64,000 nucleotides of DNA from Butyricimonas faecalis (GCF_003991565.1 NZ_CP032819.1:1302001-1366000), one strand, 5' to 3'; shown: positions 26,620 through 34,738, counted from the first letter of the stretch. Notes: generated by a model from the letters alone, not told the origin. Numbers and translations are program-made.

Positions 26620-26627
26620 CAAAAATA
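26620..26627 (-). promoter_or_regulatory. Candidate rteA -7 box
   Basis: TATTTTTG on the minus strand fits TAnnTTTG, about 60 bases before the rteA ATG, with ATTGTGGTTG near the -33 position. A short inverted repeat (GCATTCT and AGAATGTGC, 26583-26605) follows in the leader. Confidence 0.5.
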
Positions 26628-26861
26628 GAAATTATCAACCACAATCCATGCGACCGGTTCAGAGTTTATGAATAATTATTTTTTTAGAACGATTCAAAAC
26701 AAATTGAGCCGCACCATGACGGGTGTTTGATTGTAAAATAGTCATTGGGATTATGCAAGCGTAACGCAGGCATCCGAACGAACGGATATTACAACATCCG
26801 GCAAGAGTGCAGACAATGCAAAATGCACAGAGAGTCTGATAGACAATGCAACTACTTGCAT

Positions 26862-26943
26862 ACAGGTACAACAAAACAATGGCGACTACAACATTTGGGT
26901 TCATAGTTGCAGTCGCCATTTCACATGCAAAGGTTGTACCTGT
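26862..26943. repeat. Long imperfect inverted repeat upstream of rteA
   Basis: ACAGGTACAAC (26862-26872) pairs with GTTGTACCTGT (26933-26943), and inside it AATGGCGACT (26878-26887) pairs with AGTCGCCATT (26911-26920). Could be a control structure for rteA or a processed end of the upstream operon. Confidence 0.6.
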
Positions 26944-26987
26944 GGTTCCCGAAAACTTACGATTTCTTTCCTGCTTCGGATACAGCT

Positions 26988-27021
26988 ACAAAAATAGCCG
27001 TCCTGATTCCGGGCGGCTATT
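26988..27021 (-). terminator. Terminator after the lipoprotein operon
   Basis: Minus-strand AATAGCCG pairs with CGGCTATT around CCCGGAATCAGGA and is followed by TTTTG. It lies 69 bases past the lipoprotein stop, separating this operon from rteA. Confidence 0.7.
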
Positions 27022-27089
27022 ATAACTACTTGCAGGTAATTGCAGACAGTGCTTTTTAATATATCTGTCTACAAGGTGAGAAACAACAA

Positions 27090-28292
27090 TCAATTGTCAC
27101 TCGTCCCTCCATTATGGTTTCTGTTGTAAGAGGTTGTCACGACTGCCACATCACCGTATTGTCTTCCACTGACGGAACGGTTCAATGCGGAGACGGTCAA
27201 AGTGGTCACTTGTTGAGTACCTGCCACGTGCAAGGCCGTACCGACGGGCAAGGTCACATTGATGGGGTAAGTTCCCGTAGCCGTAGTGACACCTGCGCCG
27301 GCAATGCGGGCCAGAATCTCAATCAGGTAAGCGGTTATCCGACTGGTCCCGGACGAAGTGATTTCCGTTCCGATGTGATAAGTGAACGAGGCCGAACCAA
27401 CGGTCATGTCACCCGATCCATACAGGTTGTCCCACAGGTCTTGTTCAAAGGCCAACGGCGTGCTTGTGGAGGAAGAAGTCACATCCGCTCCAAAGAGCAA
27501 CGTATAGGAAGTGAACTGGTCGGCAAACACGATTACTTGTCCGCCTTCTACAGTATATTCTGCATCCACCCATTGCCCGTTCACGTATTTCTGTGCCGTG
27601 ATGGATTGCGCCACTTCCGCATCCACATCGTAAGCCAATTCGATGGGACTTGAAAGCGTGGCGTTCGCATCGGTGCAAGCCACGCTTGTACCAATCAGCA
27701 TGACGCTTTCGGCAGCACGGGAAGTGGCACGGGTATTGGCTTCGGCTTCATCCAGCGTGTAAAGCGGGGTAACCACGATGGAACTTCCCGCAGGCAATTC
27801 CGCCGTCTCGGGTACGGTGACAGCCACTGTGACCGCGCCCTCGTCATTGCCTTCGATGGTCTCTGAAGTCACGTTGGCCTCCGTATCGCCGTTGGCGGCT
27901 ACTTCAATGGTCGTGCCTTCATTGGGCAATGACACGTTCCATACGACATTGGCTCCGCTTCCGCTTTCTGCAACGGTGACGGTTGTTTCCTTGGACTGTT
28001 TCCCCGGAGCGGAAGCCGTCAGGGTATAACTTCCGGCATCCACATCGTCAAAAGTGAACGTGCCATCTGCGCCGGTCTGTGTCGATTCGCCGTTCATGCT
28101 CACGGTAGCCGAAAGGCCGTTGCCGTCCATGCCGGTGACACGCCCGCTGATACTGTGCGATACGGACACCGTGGGCGGCGTCACGTTGCTGTAATCCGGA
28201 TCATCGTCACTGCACCCTACGAAACTGGTGCACAAAGCCACACTAAGGAATGCGAACATTCCCCATCTTGATAGATTTCTAAGATTTTCCAT
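27090..28292 (-). CDS. Surface lipoprotein with a carboxypeptidase-regulatory-like (Cna-B type) domain
   Basis: A 400-residue lipoprotein with a type II signal (MFAFLSVALCTSFVGCSDDD, Cys27). Residues about 45-115 form a carboxypeptidase-regulatory-like beta-sandwich (ISGRVTGMDGNGLSATVSM ... AGSYTLTASAPGKQSKETTVTV). The rest is Thr/Ser/Val-rich beta structure of unknown type. It is the last gene of a three-gene minus-strand operon with two outer-membrane proteins. It probably sits in the outer membrane and acts as a structural or binding partner; this is inferred. Confidence 0.75.
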   Translation of the reverse strand: MENLRNLSRWGMFAFLSVALCTSFVGCSDDDPDYSNVTPPTVSVSHSISGRVTGMDGNGLSATVSMNGESTQTGADGTFTFDDVDAGSYTLTASAPGKQSKETTVTVAESGSGANVVWNVSLPNEGTTIEVAANGDTEANVTSETIEGNDEGAVTVAVTVPETAELPAGSSIVVTPLYTLDEAEANTRATSRAAESVMLIGTSVACTDANATLSSPIELAYDVDAEVAQSITAQKYVNGQWVDAEYTVEGGQVIVFADQFTSYTLLFGADVTSSSTSTPLAFEQDLWDNLYGSGDMTVGSASFTYHIGTEITSSGTSRITAYLIEILARIAGAGVTTATGTYPINVTLPVGTALHVAGTQQVTTLTVSALNRSVSGRQYGDVAVVTTSYNRNHNGGTSDN

Positions 28293-28372
28293 TTCTAAAA
28301 ATAATTAAACGATTAAATTAGGTTATTTTGAAATTCTGTATTCTAGTAGTTATATCCGTATTGTTTGTGTCT

Positions 28373-29137
28373 TCAATCAGGGTGGGTCTTGCCCAACAGG
28401 TTTAACTTGAAACACAGGCCACCTGTGAAATGTTTCCCATTCTGCAAGGTTGCCTGCAAAAAGAGGTGTTTCCACAACAAACAGTCTGCGCCGATGTTGA
28501 TATCGTCACCGGTATATTCTATCGTTGCCCGAAGGTTTCTGGCAAAGGACGGGCGATAGGTGATACCGGCGGCTATGCCCCGCCATTTGGCATTGAAATC
28601 CGATGTAAAATAGCGGTAGGTCAAATGAAAACCAAATTCATTCCGCCTGTACATGACGTGTTTGCTGGCGGCTATATAATAATTCTGGAAGTAGTCGTTG
28701 ACCGGATATTTGCCTTCGGCATAGGACTCGTTCACCTTGCTGCCGGGATCCTGGGTGCCTATGGCAATTGCAGGCCACCATTTGCCTTCTTTCAGCGGAC
28801 GCACTTTCAGGTGAAAGTACCGGTCTTTCTTATTATGTCCGACATGGCCATCGTTGTCAATCCCCTTCAGTATGGTACAGACATACGCTATTTCTATCCA
28901 AGGGAAGGGGGTGATGGCCAGAAAATGGTTGGTCGTGTTGAATTTCTCTCCTTCATACTGGTAGGTGTCAGGAAGAAATTCCTGATTCAGGAAGAAGAAA
29001 CCGATACGGGCTTCTCCCTCTGTCGCCATTTCCGCCGTGGGCACGTGGATCATGCCGGTAACGCCCGAATACTCTTGCGCCCTCAATATCGGAATGCAGC
29101 CCATCACGACAAGGAGGCCAATCAATAATCTTCTCAT
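28373..29137 (-). CDS. YjbH-like outer-membrane protein, second copy
   Basis: A 254-residue exported protein starting MRRLLIGLLVVMGCIPILRAQEY, with a signal peptide at 1-20. It then reads YSGVTGMIHVPTAEMATEGEARIGF, the opening of YjbH-type outer-membrane beta-barrels that accompany exopolysaccharide export; alternating aromatic strands follow. The ATG overlaps the stop of the preceding gene (ATGA). The family assignment is from this N-terminal pattern only. YjbH-type proteins are usually longer (about 700 residues), so this may be one half of a split barrel. Confidence 0.6.
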   Translation of the reverse strand: MRRLLIGLLVVMGCIPILRAQEYSGVTGMIHVPTAEMATEGEARIGFFFLNQEFLPDTYQYEGEKFNTTNHFLAITPFPWIEIAYVCTILKGIDNDGHVGHNKKDRYFHLKVRPLKEGKWWPAIAIGTQDPGSKVNESYAEGKYPVNDYFQNYYIAASKHVMYRRNEFGFHLTYRYFTSDFNAKWRGIAAGITYRPSFARNLRATIEYTGDDINIGADCLLWKHLFLQATLQNGKHFTGGLCFKLNLLGKTHPD

Positions 29138-30048
29138 TTCCGCCCTCCTTCCTTTTCCGAGAAGTCCGGCTTCATGGTGTTGCTGCCCCATTGCAGGGCA
29201 TTGCGGTCAAACCAGCCCTCGCGTTCGTTCTCCTCCGGGTCGGTCGTGTACATTTTGTTGGCATAGGCGTCACCTTCCATACTGTATGTCAGGCGGAAAT
29301 TAGAAGCCGGACGGAAATTGACAGTGCGCCGTTTCCGCTTGTAAGGCGGTATCATCATCACCACCTTAAAACCGGCATTCTTGCCGCCCTCGTTGCTATA
29401 CTCGCCGTACAATCCGACCGTACAGTGGTTGAAATGCCGCATGGCTTCAACTATGGCTCCATAATCTTCATAGAGGAAACGTCCGCCCCTTGCGCGGAAC
29501 TGCGTATTCCATTTGTTCAGATAGACATCGGTGCCCAGCAAGGCGGTAATCCGTTTGGGGGTACTTGCTTCCCAGTCCACTGCCATTGAACAATAGCCGG
29601 TTAATCCAGCCTGCACTTCCAATGCCAACCAGCGGTTTACGACATACATCCCTTTCAAGTCCAATCCATACCGCTCCCTGCCGAACAAGCCGCCGCTTGC
29701 TTTCAGGAACCACCGGGATCGCCAATGCGCCTCTTTAGATAACACCGCCATGTTCAACCGTACTTTCTTGTATCGGTCGCCATAGTCGTTATACACCGGC
29801 ACTAATGCCTGTGCTGCCGCCTGCCACCCCTTGCCCATGTTCCATTTCACACCGGGAGTCAGATTCAGCAAAATCTCATATATTTTCCCATTGTGAAACA
29901 AATCCCGGTAGTTGAAATCCGCCCCTACAAATATATCTACCTGACCAGCGGGTATGGACGGCTGTGCAATTATGGATGAATACCCATAAAAGACCAGCAT
30001 GAATAGCAAAATGAACAGTTTCTTGCTTATTCTCTCGTAAGCTTTCAT
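29134..30048 (-). CDS. Exported beta-barrel-like protein, probably partner of the YjbH-like protein
   Basis: A protein of about 304 residues with a signal peptide (LFILLFMLVFYGYSSIIAQ) and repeated amphipathic beta strands rich in Tyr, Trp and Arg (KNAGFKVVMMIPPYKRKRRTVNFRPASNFRLTYSMEGDAY in parts), suggesting an outer-membrane barrel. I use ATG 30048 (MKAYERISKK); an in-frame ATG at 30093 would add 15 residues before the signal. It is translationally coupled to the following YjbH-like gene. Together they may be the two halves of a YjbH-type export protein. Confidence 0.6.
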   Translation of the reverse strand: MKAYERISKKLFILLFMLVFYGYSSIIAQPSIPAGQVDIFVGADFNYRDLFHNGKIYEILLNLTPGVKWNMGKGWQAAAQALVPVYNDYGDRYKKVRLNMAVLSKEAHWRSRWFLKASGGLFGRERYGLDLKGMYVVNRWLALEVQAGLTGYCSMAVDWEASTPKRITALLGTDVYLNKWNTQFRARGGRFLYEDYGAIVEAMRHFNHCTVGLYGEYSNEGGKNAGFKVVMMIPPYKRKRRTVNFRPASNFRLTYSMEGDAYANKMYTTDPEENEREGWFDRNALQWGSNTMKPDFSEKEGGRK

Positions 30049-30175
30049 TTTTTCATATACGCTCGTAATTGTTTTATTGTTAATTGATGTCATAGTTCAT
30101 ATCCCGGTCATCTTTCATCTGATACCTTTTACCACATTTTCTACGAAACGCAAGTTTCTCTTCATCCTTTTAACC

Positions 30176-30218
30176 CAATGTGAGCCATCCTGATTTTACT
30201 CTAAGATGGCTCACATTG
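30176..30218. repeat. Perfect 14-bp inverted repeat upstream of the YjbH-like operon
   Basis: CAATGTGAGCCATC (30176-30189) and GATGGCTCACATTG (30205-30218) around a 15-base loop, about 130-170 bases before the first gene. It lacks a T-run on the minus strand, so an operator or recombination site is as likely as a terminator. Confidence 0.6.
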
Positions 30219-30246
30219 AAACGACACTCGCACAAAGTGCCTTTCA

Positions 30247-30286
30247 GTCTTTCACCAGAAAAGAGGTGAAAGGTTTATTTTTCCCA
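30247..30286 (+). repeat. Hairpin CTTTCACC / GGTGAAAG
   Basis: CTTTCACC and GGTGAAAG around about eight bases, then TTTATTTTT on the plus strand. It could terminate transcription coming from the left; no plus-strand gene is seen there. Confidence 0.4.
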
Positions 30287-30405
30287 ATCATTTATTCACA
30301 CTTTCATTAGTCCAAATATAATCCTTCATGATAAAACTTTGTTTTAGCTTCCACCTTAGGTCAGTTTACAAGGAACTACACGCAGACCGTGAAACGGGCT
30401 GCTGA

Positions 30406-30457
30406 CAACAAACGGCGGTATGCTCCCGGAGAGGGCAGCATACCGCCTGTTTTGTTG
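30406..30457. repeat. Long hairpin at the left edge of the resistance island
   Basis: GGCGGTATGCT (30414-30424) pairs with AGCATACCGCC (30437-30447); flanking ACAACAAA and TGTTTTGTTGT extend the stem to about 20 pairs. Further smaller stems follow to about 30660. Confidence 0.6.
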
Positions 30458-30936
30458 TCCGGGGTTTCCAAAGGGGTGCCCCCTTTGGCACACGACTTTG
30501 CTTGCAAAGTGTAGTGTGTTATACCTGCTGGCGTGGCTGACGGGGGAAACGGGGTGCGGTGCTTCTTGCGCCCCGTTTGCTCCGGCAGGAAAACAGGCTG
30601 AATTTTTGCGAATGGGAATGAGCAAAAAATCGGCCTGTTTTCAGAGAACGGCGGCAGGTATATGAAAGCCCCCGTCCCTCGTCCTACGCTCCGACTTGTG
30701 GACAAAGTGTCCCGAAGTTGTGGCCACACTCCCGGAAAAGTAGCAGGACAGCGGGCAACCGTCAAGGCTGAAATGAACGGGGTTACACCCGGCCTTGACC
30801 GCCGCCCGCCGCCCCGCTGGATGGGTGGACAAGGCGGCCAATCCCTCAAAGTGCTTGTCCGCGCTCTTTCTGATTTTGAGGTATTCAGTTTTTCAAAATT
30901 GAATAATCAAAATAAATTTTTTCGATTGAAAAAATT

Positions 30937-31803
30937 TTATTTGTTATCATCTTCAATGCCATATTTTTTCTTTTGCCGAATCACATAATTACTGATTTTT
31001 TCATCATATAGTGGATACTGGTAATCCAACTGGCATGCCACTTCTGACGAAACCTCCCGGAACAATGCCATACATTGTTCAAAGGATTCCCACATATGGG
31101 GATAGGAATCCATATTATAAGTGGACATAAGTCGTTCCCACAATTCCTCTGGGACATATTGCTTCATAAATTTATAGTTTTTTCCCAAACTGAAATGAAA
31201 TCCCTGTTTGATACCAATCAGCCAGGAAATCATGCGAAGCAATTCTTTTCGTACTATATCATTCATATGGTCAATAGCAAAAAGAATTTCTTTGCGGCAT
31301 AAGCCCTTTACTACATATGTTGTAGTATTCCAAAATTCATTACAGCAATCGTCAAACATTCTTTGAGTAGGCTTCTGCAAGTGGTAGTCTATATCCGTTG
31401 GTATTGGCGGCTTTACGATACGGTTGTCTTTATCCAACAGTAACTTTACCAGTTTATCCCATGTAAAATACTCGTCTATCAGTTCCAGCGGCAGCAAAGT
31501 TAAATCTATCTTAACATCATCAGTAAACAGCATTAAATATGAAAATCCCTTTTCTACAGCTGGAAATAATTCCATATCTTCCGGCTTTTGCAGAATCAAC
31601 CTTTCACCAAATATATCTAGCCATTTATCATCACTTGTGAAGCTGTCCATATCCGTAACAAAAAAAGTAATATCAAAATCCTGAAAATCATCAGGCGGAA
31701 TATTTGTATTTGTTCTAGATCCTTCCAAAGTAACCATGCGAATGCGTTTGTCTGTTTTTGCAAAATTCAAAACAATATCATAAACTTCCTTTTCTGATCT
31801 CAT
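30937..31803 (-). CDS. aadE: Aminoglycoside 6-nucleotidyltransferase, ANT(6) (streptomycin resistance)
   Basis: A 288-residue ANT(6) enzyme that adenylylates streptomycin. The nucleotidyltransferase signature is VTLEGSRTNTNIPPDDFQDFDITFF, followed by KIDLTLLPLELIDEY and CCNEFWNTTTYVVKGLCRKEILFAIDH. The Ile/Arg-rich end (NYVIRQKKKYG) is closer to the ANT(6)-Ib subgroup than to ANT(6)-Ia, from memory of those sequences. The true start is ATG 31803, seven bases after a strong GGAGGAG; the upstream TTG at 31818 is not needed. Codon use and AT content are Gram-positive. Confidence 0.93.
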   Translation of the reverse strand: MRSEKEVYDIVLNFAKTDKRIRMVTLEGSRTNTNIPPDDFQDFDITFFVTDMDSFTSDDKWLDIFGERLILQKPEDMELFPAVEKGFSYLMLFTDDVKIDLTLLPLELIDEYFTWDKLVKLLLDKDNRIVKPPIPTDIDYHLQKPTQRMFDDCCNEFWNTTTYVVKGLCRKEILFAIDHMNDIVRKELLRMISWLIGIKQGFHFSLGKNYKFMKQYVPEELWERLMSTYNMDSYPHMWESFEQCMALFREVSSEVACQLDYQYPLYDEKISNYVIRQKKKYGIEDDNK

Positions 31804-31820
31804 TTTTATCTCCTCCAATT

Positions 31821-31956
31821 ATTGAAATAGGTGTGAAGCCATTTTAGGGCTTTCCCGCCTTGATTACCCTTTAGCAAAGACGGGCGGGGCTGTCAACGGC
31901 GGCGCATGAAATGCGCCGTTCATCTTGACCGTTGACTGGCTCGGCTGGCTTTGCTA
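31821..31956 (-). repeat. 135-bp direct repeat, left copy
   Basis: Shared with 39168-39302 at high similarity. It carries AAGCC/GGGCTT, CCCGCC/GGCGGG and GGCGCAT/ATGCGCC stems. It precedes aadE as leader sequence. Confidence 0.65.
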
Positions 31957-31959
31957 TTT

Positions 31960-32204
31960 TTATCGAATTGCATATTGGTAAATTGCATTGATATGTACTT
32001 GGGTTGTATTCACGATTGGCACATTAACATCTTCGGGCTTTATGGCAAGTGGCAGCTCCGTACAGGCGAGAATGAGTGCATCTACATTTTCTTTTTCAAT
32101 GTATTTATTTGCCAGTGCAATCATTTTCTCTTTATCACTAGGAATTACTATGCCATTCTCTAAATTGGGGTATATCAGTTTTCCTAATAGAGATATTATT
32201 TTTT
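31960..32204 (-). pseudogene. C-terminal remnant of an aspartate/glutamate racemase
   Basis: On the minus strand the frame reads KLIYPNLENGIVIPSDKEK, then ALILACTELPLAI and a stop at 31960. The (A)CTELP motif carries the second catalytic Cys of aspartate/glutamate racemases. About 80 residues remain; the N-terminal two thirds, including the first catalytic Cys, are missing. The break coincides with the end of the zeta-methyltransferase chimera, so it marks a recombination joint. Confidence 0.65.
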
Positions 32205-33062
32205 CGCTATCGCCTTTACAAGTAACATCATCGGGCGGCGAAGTTCATCTTCCATACCCGGAATATCCATCATCTCTTTAGGCGGTTCTGCTTCCTCTAC
32301 AACTTTAAGCTCAAACCCATTGTTCAGCAATCCCATTATAATCTGTGTAAGTGTGTGATGTTGTTTTACTACATCACATCCTAAAAAATGTGTATTTCGT
32401 TCTCCTGTTATAAAGTAATTATCAATCGCCCAATATTGCGGTTTCCCATCATCTGTATAAATCCAATCCTGCCCAACTCCTGCGGTAAAAACAGGGTGTT
32501 CGATATTAAAAAGAAAAATTCCACCTGGTTTTAATGTCCTATACACTTTTTGAAATATTTCCACTATGTCCTCTATATAGTGCAGAGCTAAATTAGATAT
32601 AACACAATCCCATTCATTTTCTGGATAGTCATATTCCTCTAATCCGCTAATACGATATTCAATTTGATTTCCTGAATTGCGCTTTTGGGCTTCCTCAATC
32701 ATTTTCTTACTTAAATCGATCCCTAATATTTTTGTAGCTCCTTGTTCTTCTGCGAACTTGCAGTGCCAGCCATATCCGCACCCCAAGTCAAGAACAGATT
32801 TTCCTTCTAACGAAGGAAACAAAGGTTTTAATTGATGCCATTCACCAGCAGCTTTTAACCCCTCTTTATCAATGACAATAACATTCCCTTGTGTTTCTTC
32901 AAGAATTGCTGATCGCAAACTCGTTTTCCCTGACCCTGGTTGCCCACCAAGTAAAAAAGCGGTTGGCGATTCAACCGCTTTTTTTCCTTGAACCAATTCT
33001 TCTAAATTATCATTTAAGCGATTTTCAAATTGTTTGTCAGTAAAATTGACTATATTTGCCAT
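32196..33062 (-). CDS. Chimeric ORF: zeta-toxin N-terminus fused to a SAM-dependent methyltransferase
   Basis: Residues 1-65 ([20 protein letters not shown] ..., with the P-loop [10 protein letters not shown] at about 39-48) match the zeta toxin of Inc18 plasmids. From residue 66 the protein is a class I methyltransferase (motif [13 protein letters not shown], then [10 protein letters not shown]) with a normal end ([14 protein letters not shown]). The remaining zeta segment lacks most of the UDP-GlcNAc kinase fold, so it should not be toxic; the methyltransferase core is complete except for about 16-20 N-terminal residues. Its substrate is unknown. It follows the epsilon remnant by one base. 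Confidence 0.85.
   Translation of the reverse strand: MANIVNFTDKQFENRLNDNLEELVQGKKAVESPTAFLLGGQPGSGKTSLRSAILEETQGNVIVIDKEGLKAAGEWHQLKPLFPSLEGKSVLDLGCGYGWHCKFAEEQGATKILGIDLSKKMIEEAQKRNSGNQIEYRISGLEEYDYPENEWDCVISNLALHYIEDIVEIFQKVYRTLKPGGIFLFNIEHPVFTAGVGQDWIYTDDGKPQYWAIDNYFITGERNTHFLGCDVVKQHHTLTQIIMGLLNNGFELKVVEEAEPPKEMMDIPGMEDELRRPMMLLVKAIAKK
32287..32869 (-). repeat. 583-bp direct repeat, copy 1 (methyltransferase body)
   Basis: Appears base-for-base the same as 35715-36297, in the same orientation (offset 3428). It spans most of the methyltransferase domain. The two copies flank epsilon/zeta debris, aph(3')-IIIa and erm(B). Confidence 0.85.
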
Positions 33063-33063
33063 A

Positions 33064-33202
33064 TTAAGCCACTTTCTCTTTATTCAAAACTTGTTTTGAA
33101 TAGCGATTCATTGACCGCCAATACTCATGAACGGCTTGTAATTCTTCTAAAGAATAATCAAAAAGATTTACACGTTTTGCAAGCTTTAATTGGTTTAATA
33201 AA
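33064..33202 (-). pseudogene. C-terminal remnant of the epsilon antitoxin
   Basis: The frame LLNQLKLAKRVNLFDYS ... [11 protein letters not shown] then TAA at 33064 equals the C-terminal half of the epsilon antitoxin of pSM19035/pAMbeta1-type plasmids. It directly precedes the zeta start with one base between. About 45 of 90 residues remain, and the promoter and start are gone. Confidence 0.85.
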
Positions 33203-33234
33203 TGGACAGTTGCGGATGTACTTCAGAAAAGATT

Positions 33235-33275
33235 AGATGTCTAAAAAGCTTGTAGTTAAAGCTTTTTAGACATCT
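33235..33275 (-). terminator. Terminator of aph(3')-IIIa
   Basis: A near-perfect palindrome: AGATGTCTAAAAAGCT and AGCTTTTTAGACATCT around a nine-base loop, directly after the kinase gene. The stem itself supplies the T-run. Confidence 0.75.
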
Positions 33276-33286
33276 AAATCTAGGTA

Positions 33287-34081
33287 CTAAAACAATTCAT
33301 CCAGTAAAATATAATATTTTATTTTCTCCCAATCAGGCTTGATCCCCAGTAAGTCAAAAAATAGCTCGACATACTGTTCTTCCCCGATATCCTCCCTGAT
33401 CGACCGGACGCAGAAGGCAATGTCATACCACTTGTCCGCCCTGCCGCTTCTCCCAAGATCAATAAAGCCACTTACTTTGCCATCTTTCACAAAGATGTTG
33501 CTGTCTCCCAGGTCGCCGTGGGAAAAGACAAGTTCCTCTTCGGGCTTTTCCGTCTTTAAAAAATCATACAGCTCGCGCGGATCTTTAAATGGAGTGTCTT
33601 CTTCCCAGTTTTCGCAATCCACATCGGCCAGATCGTTATTCAGTAAGTAATCCAATTCGGCTAAGCGGCTGTCTAAGCTATTCGTATAGGGACAATCCGA
33701 TATGTCGATGGAGTGAAAGAGCCTGATGCACTCCGCATACAGCTCGATAATCTTTTCAGGGCTTTGTTCATCTTCATACTCTTCCGAGCAAAGGACGCCA
33801 TCGGCCTCACTCATGAGCAGATTGCTCCAGCCATCATGCCGTTCAAAGTGCAGGACCTTTGGAACAGGCAGCTTTCCTTCCAGCCATAGCATCATGTCCT
33901 TTTCCCGTTCCACATCATAGGTGGTCCCTTTATACCGGCTGTCCGTCATTTTTAAATATAGGTTTTCATTTTCTCCCACCAGCTTATATACCTTAGCAGG
34001 AGACATTCCTTCCGTATCTTTTACGCAGCGGTATTTTTCGATCAGTTTTTTCAATTCCGGTGATATTCTCATTTTAGCCAT
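33287..34081 (-). CDS. aph(3')-IIIa: Aminoglycoside 3'-phosphotransferase APH(3')-IIIa (kanamycin/neomycin/amikacin resistance)
   Basis: A complete 264-residue kinase that phosphorylates the 3' hydroxyl of kanamycin-type drugs. It has the Brenner motif HGDLGDSNIFV and the metal-binding motif GFIDLGRSGRADKWYD, and starts MAKMRISPELKKLIEKYRCV. By eye it is the enterococcal/staphylococcal enzyme. It has a Shine-Dalgarno GGAAGG before the ATG and a TATAAT-like box at 34134-34139. The partner genes ant(6)-Ia and sat4 of the usual Tn5405 cluster are not adjacent. Confidence 0.97.
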   Translation of the reverse strand: MAKMRISPELKKLIEKYRCVKDTEGMSPAKVYKLVGENENLYLKMTDSRYKGTTYDVEREKDMMLWLEGKLPVPKVLHFERHDGWSNLLMSEADGVLCSEEYEDEQSPEKIIELYAECIRLFHSIDISDCPYTNSLDSRLAELDYLLNNDLADVDCENWEEDTPFKDPRELYDFLKTEKPEEELVFSHGDLGDSNIFVKDGKVSGFIDLGRSGRADKWYDIAFCVRSIREDIGEEQYVELFFDLLGIKPDWEKIKYYILLDELF

Positions 34082-34133
34082 TTATTATTTCCTTCCTCTT
34101 TTCTACAGTATTTAAAGATACCCCAAGAAGCTA

Positions 34134-34139
34134 ATTATA
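34134..34139 (-). promoter_or_regulatory. Candidate -10 box for aph(3')-IIIa
   Basis: TATAAT on the minus strand, about 53 bases before the start codon. The -35 is poorly matched. A sigma-70 type box from a Gram-positive host may work weakly in Bacteroides. Confidence 0.35.
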
Positions 34140-34267
34140 ACAAGACGAACTCCAATTCACTGTTCCTTGCATTCTAAAACCTTAAATACCAGAAAACAGC
34201 TTTTTCAAAGTTGTTTTCAAAGTTGGCGTATAACATAGTATCGACGGAGCCGATTTTGAAACCACAA

Positions 34268-34606
34268 TTATGATACCTTCTCGGTATATTTTTCAGGTTT
34301 ATGTTCAAAAGTTTCAAGCAGTTTTATAGCTTTCTTTTCGTTGATACAATAAGCATTATTACATGCAAATAACACTTGATTTAAACATGAAACTATACGA
34401 AAAACATGACCCGCAATATAATATTTATCGTCTGTTCCCGAATTTGCTTTTACAAACATTAAAGAGAACCCTGCTTCAAACATAAAAAAGTTACATTCAG
34501 GATAATTTGAACAACCATAAAACGATTTTTTTAATACAATATTGTTGCCACACTTAGGACATTTTCCTACAAGGGGTCCCGAGCGCTTAGTGGGAATTTG
34601 TACCCC
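34268..34606 (-). pseudogene. Plasmid topoisomerase zinc-finger remnant with a foreign tail
   Basis: The frame reads TKRSGPLVGKCPKCGNNI then FYGCSNYPEC, the Cys4 zinc finger near the C-terminus of the type IA topoisomerase of Inc18 plasmids, then changes to an unrelated tail (FEAGFSLMFVKANSG ... KPEKYTEKVS). It begins right after an in-frame TAA shared with the small ORF downstream of erm(B). The ATG at 34483 leaves only the 71-residue tail. Probably not functional. Confidence 0.6.
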
Positions 34607-34738
34607 TTATCGATACAAATTCCCCGTAGGCGCTAGGGACCTCTTTAGCTCCTTGGAAGCTGTCAGTAGTATACCTAATAATTTATCTACATTCCCTTTA
34701 GTAACGTGTAACTTTCCAAATTTACAAAAGCGACTCAT
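34607..34738 (-). CDS. Small ORF downstream of erm(B)
   Basis: A 43-residue ORF, MSRFCKFGKLHVTKG to PTGNLYR, four bases after the erm(B) stop and preceded by GGGAGG. It is a standard trailer of erm(B) in Gram-positive elements. It ends at the TAA that is in frame with the topoisomerase remnant, so it may itself be degraded topoisomerase sequence. No function is known. Confidence 0.5.
   Translation of the reverse strand: MSRFCKFGKLHVTKGNVDKLLGILLTASKELKRSLAPTGNLYR

Larger units (their letters stand above)
26628..27089. other. Intergenic region between rteA and the lipoprotein operon
   Basis: About 460 bases without a gene. It carries a candidate rteA promoter, a long imperfect inverted repeat (26862-26943) and a terminator (26988-27021). 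The block ACTACTTGCA occurs twice (about 26850 and 27024), each followed by a CAGG-like stretch. No remnant of tetQ was seen. Confidence 0.6.
30049..30936. other. Junction zone between the Bacteroides operon and the resistance island
   Basis: No credible gene in about 890 bases. Up to about 30350 it is AT-rich leader of the YjbH-like operon with two inverted repeats. From about 30360 to 30860 it becomes GC-rich and densely folded (see the hairpin at 30406-30457), a style found beside mobilisation or replication regions of Gram-positive plasmids. The frame at 30641-30841 (minus) is probably not a gene. Confidence 0.55.

Noticed and set aside
30641..30841. 66-residue minus-strand ORF beginning MAALSTHPAGRR
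   Set aside because: It runs through hairpin-rich GC DNA, has no domain and no ribosome site; probably a chance frame in an untranslated region.
31951..32281. Plus-strand ORFs of 70 and 97 residues
   Set aside because: They are antisense to the racemase remnant, whose minus-strand frame gives recognisable protein sequence.
32196..33202. Functional epsilon-zeta toxin-antitoxin system
   Set aside because: Epsilon lacks its N-terminal half and start, and zeta keeps only 65 residues, so neither can act.
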